This document shows, piece by piece, positions 63,384 to 64,000 of a stretch of 64,000 nt of DNA. Where the stretch lies: the NCBI RefSeq assembly GCF_003555505.1, contig NZ_CP032152.1, positions 1,535,001 to 1,599,000 on the forward strand, read 5' to 3'. Under the pieces are notes generated by a model. The model had not been told where the DNA came from, made no database searches, and saw only the letters and a list, made by a program, of their open reading frames with translations. Position numbers and translations under genes: made by a program. The first letter of the stretch is position 1. Each line of letters starts with the position of its first letter. Source of the DNA: Thermosynechococcus sichuanensis E542 (GTDB lineage: Bacteria > Cyanobacteriota > Cyanobacteriia > Thermosynechococcales > Thermosynechococcaceae).

Positions 63384-63866
63384 GTGGCCAAAGTTGTCAA
63401 ACTTGAACCTATCTCGCGGGAAACCACGATTAATACCAATGACAATTTGCTGTCTGCTCTATTGGACTCCGAACTTCATGTGTTGAAGGAGTGTGGCGGG
63501 CGCGGGATGTGTGCCACCTGCCATGTCTATATCAAAGAGGGGATGGAGAGCCTCTCCCCCATCAATAAGCGGGAGCAACGCACCCTTGAGGTGATTACCA
63601 CAGCGAATGCCACCTCTCGCTTGGCCTGTCAGGCACGGGTACTGGGGCCGGGGGTGGTGGTGGAGCTACCCTCAGGGATGTATGTCAACGCGGTTGAAGA
63701 TATTGAGTCTTTGATTGGGCGGCGGGCGGAGCAGGATATTTTGCACCCCCTCGATGGCCGCGTCTTGGTGGAGGCAGGTAAGCTCATTACCCGCACGATG
63801 ATTACCCAGTTGAAAGATACCCAAGTGCAGGTGGGGCAATATCTCGCCAATACGTCGGATGCCTAA
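63384..63866 (+). CDS. [2Fe-2S] ferredoxin-like protein, Slr0148-like (cluster gene 5)
   Basis: The 160-residue product has the plant-type [2Fe-2S] ligands C37-x5-C43-x2-C46 and C82 in LACQARV, with the family spacing. The C-terminal about 70 residues (from GMYVNAVEDIESLIGR) are an extra segment not found in photosynthetic ferredoxin. It is likely to carry electrons for the assembly cluster rather than for photosynthesis in general. Start is GTG at 63384, with AAAGGAG eight to fifteen bases upstream. Confidence 0.88.
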   Translation: MAKVVKLEPISRETTINTNDNLLSALLDSELHVLKECGGRGMCATCHVYIKEGMESLSPINKREQRTLEVITTANATSRLACQARVLGPGVVVELPSGMYVNAVEDIESLIGRRAEQDILHPLDGRVLVEAGKLITRTMITQLKDTQVQVGQYLANTSDA

Positions 63867-63903
63867 CCAACCACTTCATTTTCATCCTCAGGGAGGCACC
63901 ATT

Positions 63904-64000
63904 ATGGAAGACCGTCGTTTGAATTCTCGTAGGGGACTTGAACCCCTAGAATGGGGCGCAACGGGCTTAACCGTTGTCTTGGCGGTGGCGGCGGCTGCGA
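63904..64000 (+). CDS. Slr0149-like protein, N-terminal part (cluster gene 6, cut by window edge)
   Basis: The first 32 codons are visible: a basic start MEDRRLNSRRG, then EPLEWGATGLTV and the start of a hydrophobic helix (VVLAVAAAA), suggesting a small membrane-anchored protein. ATG at 63904 follows GGGAGG at about 63890. The gene continues beyond the right edge. Its identity rests on its place after the ferredoxin-like gene, as in the Synechocystis slr0148-slr0149 order. Confidence 0.6.
   Translation, partial: MEDRRLNSRRGLEPLEWGATGLTVVLAVAAAA

Overview
The window looks like chromosomal DNA of a thermophilic unicellular cyanobacterium, most likely a Thermosynechococcus strain or close relative. 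The evidence is photosystem I subunit PsaK, a chromophore-less phycobiliprotein-like protein, a counterpart of the Synechocystis slr0144-slr0149 photosystem II assembly (Pap) cluster, a tRNA-Leu(UAA) gene with a group I intron, a cyanobacterial-type omega subunit and Hfq, many cyanobacteria-only DUF families, and HIP1 octamers (GCGATCGC) scattered through nearly every gene. The species is inferred from gene content and style; no database was searched.

Layout. Positions 1-201 look like the chromosomal replication origin: a cluster of TTTTCCACA DnaA boxes followed by a GC-rich spacer, CTACTACTA trinucleotides and an A/T-rich stretch. From 683 to about 41.8 kb the genes are dense and mostly housekeeping. 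They include an ArsA/Get3-like pseudo-ATPase, hisD, a decayed DUF29 pair, ruvB, ilvC, an RRM protein, the mnmA-rpoZ-radical SAM-nanE run, a 1-Cys peroxiredoxin, the pepP cluster, intron-bearing trnL, cobD-hup, pgk, a GH57/DUF3536 protein, trpF, psaK, pyk, a metal-handling set (CobW GTPase, DUF2256) followed by an MFS transporter, a CHASE2 cyclase, tRNA-Tyr, a large regulator/polyferredoxin fusion, and typA.

From about 41.8 to 48.1 kb is an accessory island. It holds an IS630 transposase remnant, two paralogous right-handed beta-helix genes built from 14 and 11 copies of a 141-bp unit, and a 278-bp element with 14-bp terminal inverted repeats between them. HIP1 sites are absent from both repeat genes.

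From 48.2 kb to the end the dense core resumes: an ABC1/UbiB kinase, thioredoxin, DUF445, DUF3318, a UbiH-type hydroxylase, a methyltransferase, the dapF-VWA-metzincin-DUF819 run, hfq, larC, an alkyltransferase-like protein, and then the Pap-type operon, which runs off the right edge in its sixth gene.

Genome style. Of 12 convergent gene pairs, 9 overlap at their 3' ends, and five of these share a four-base CTAA or CTAG that supplies the stop codon on both strands. Transcription of such pairs must therefore end inside the opposite gene. The items most worth following up are the origin architecture, the CNB / dead enhancer-binding-protein / membrane ferredoxin fusion at 37079-39556, the beta-helix island, and the P-loop-less ArsA homologue with an HSP20-like tail.
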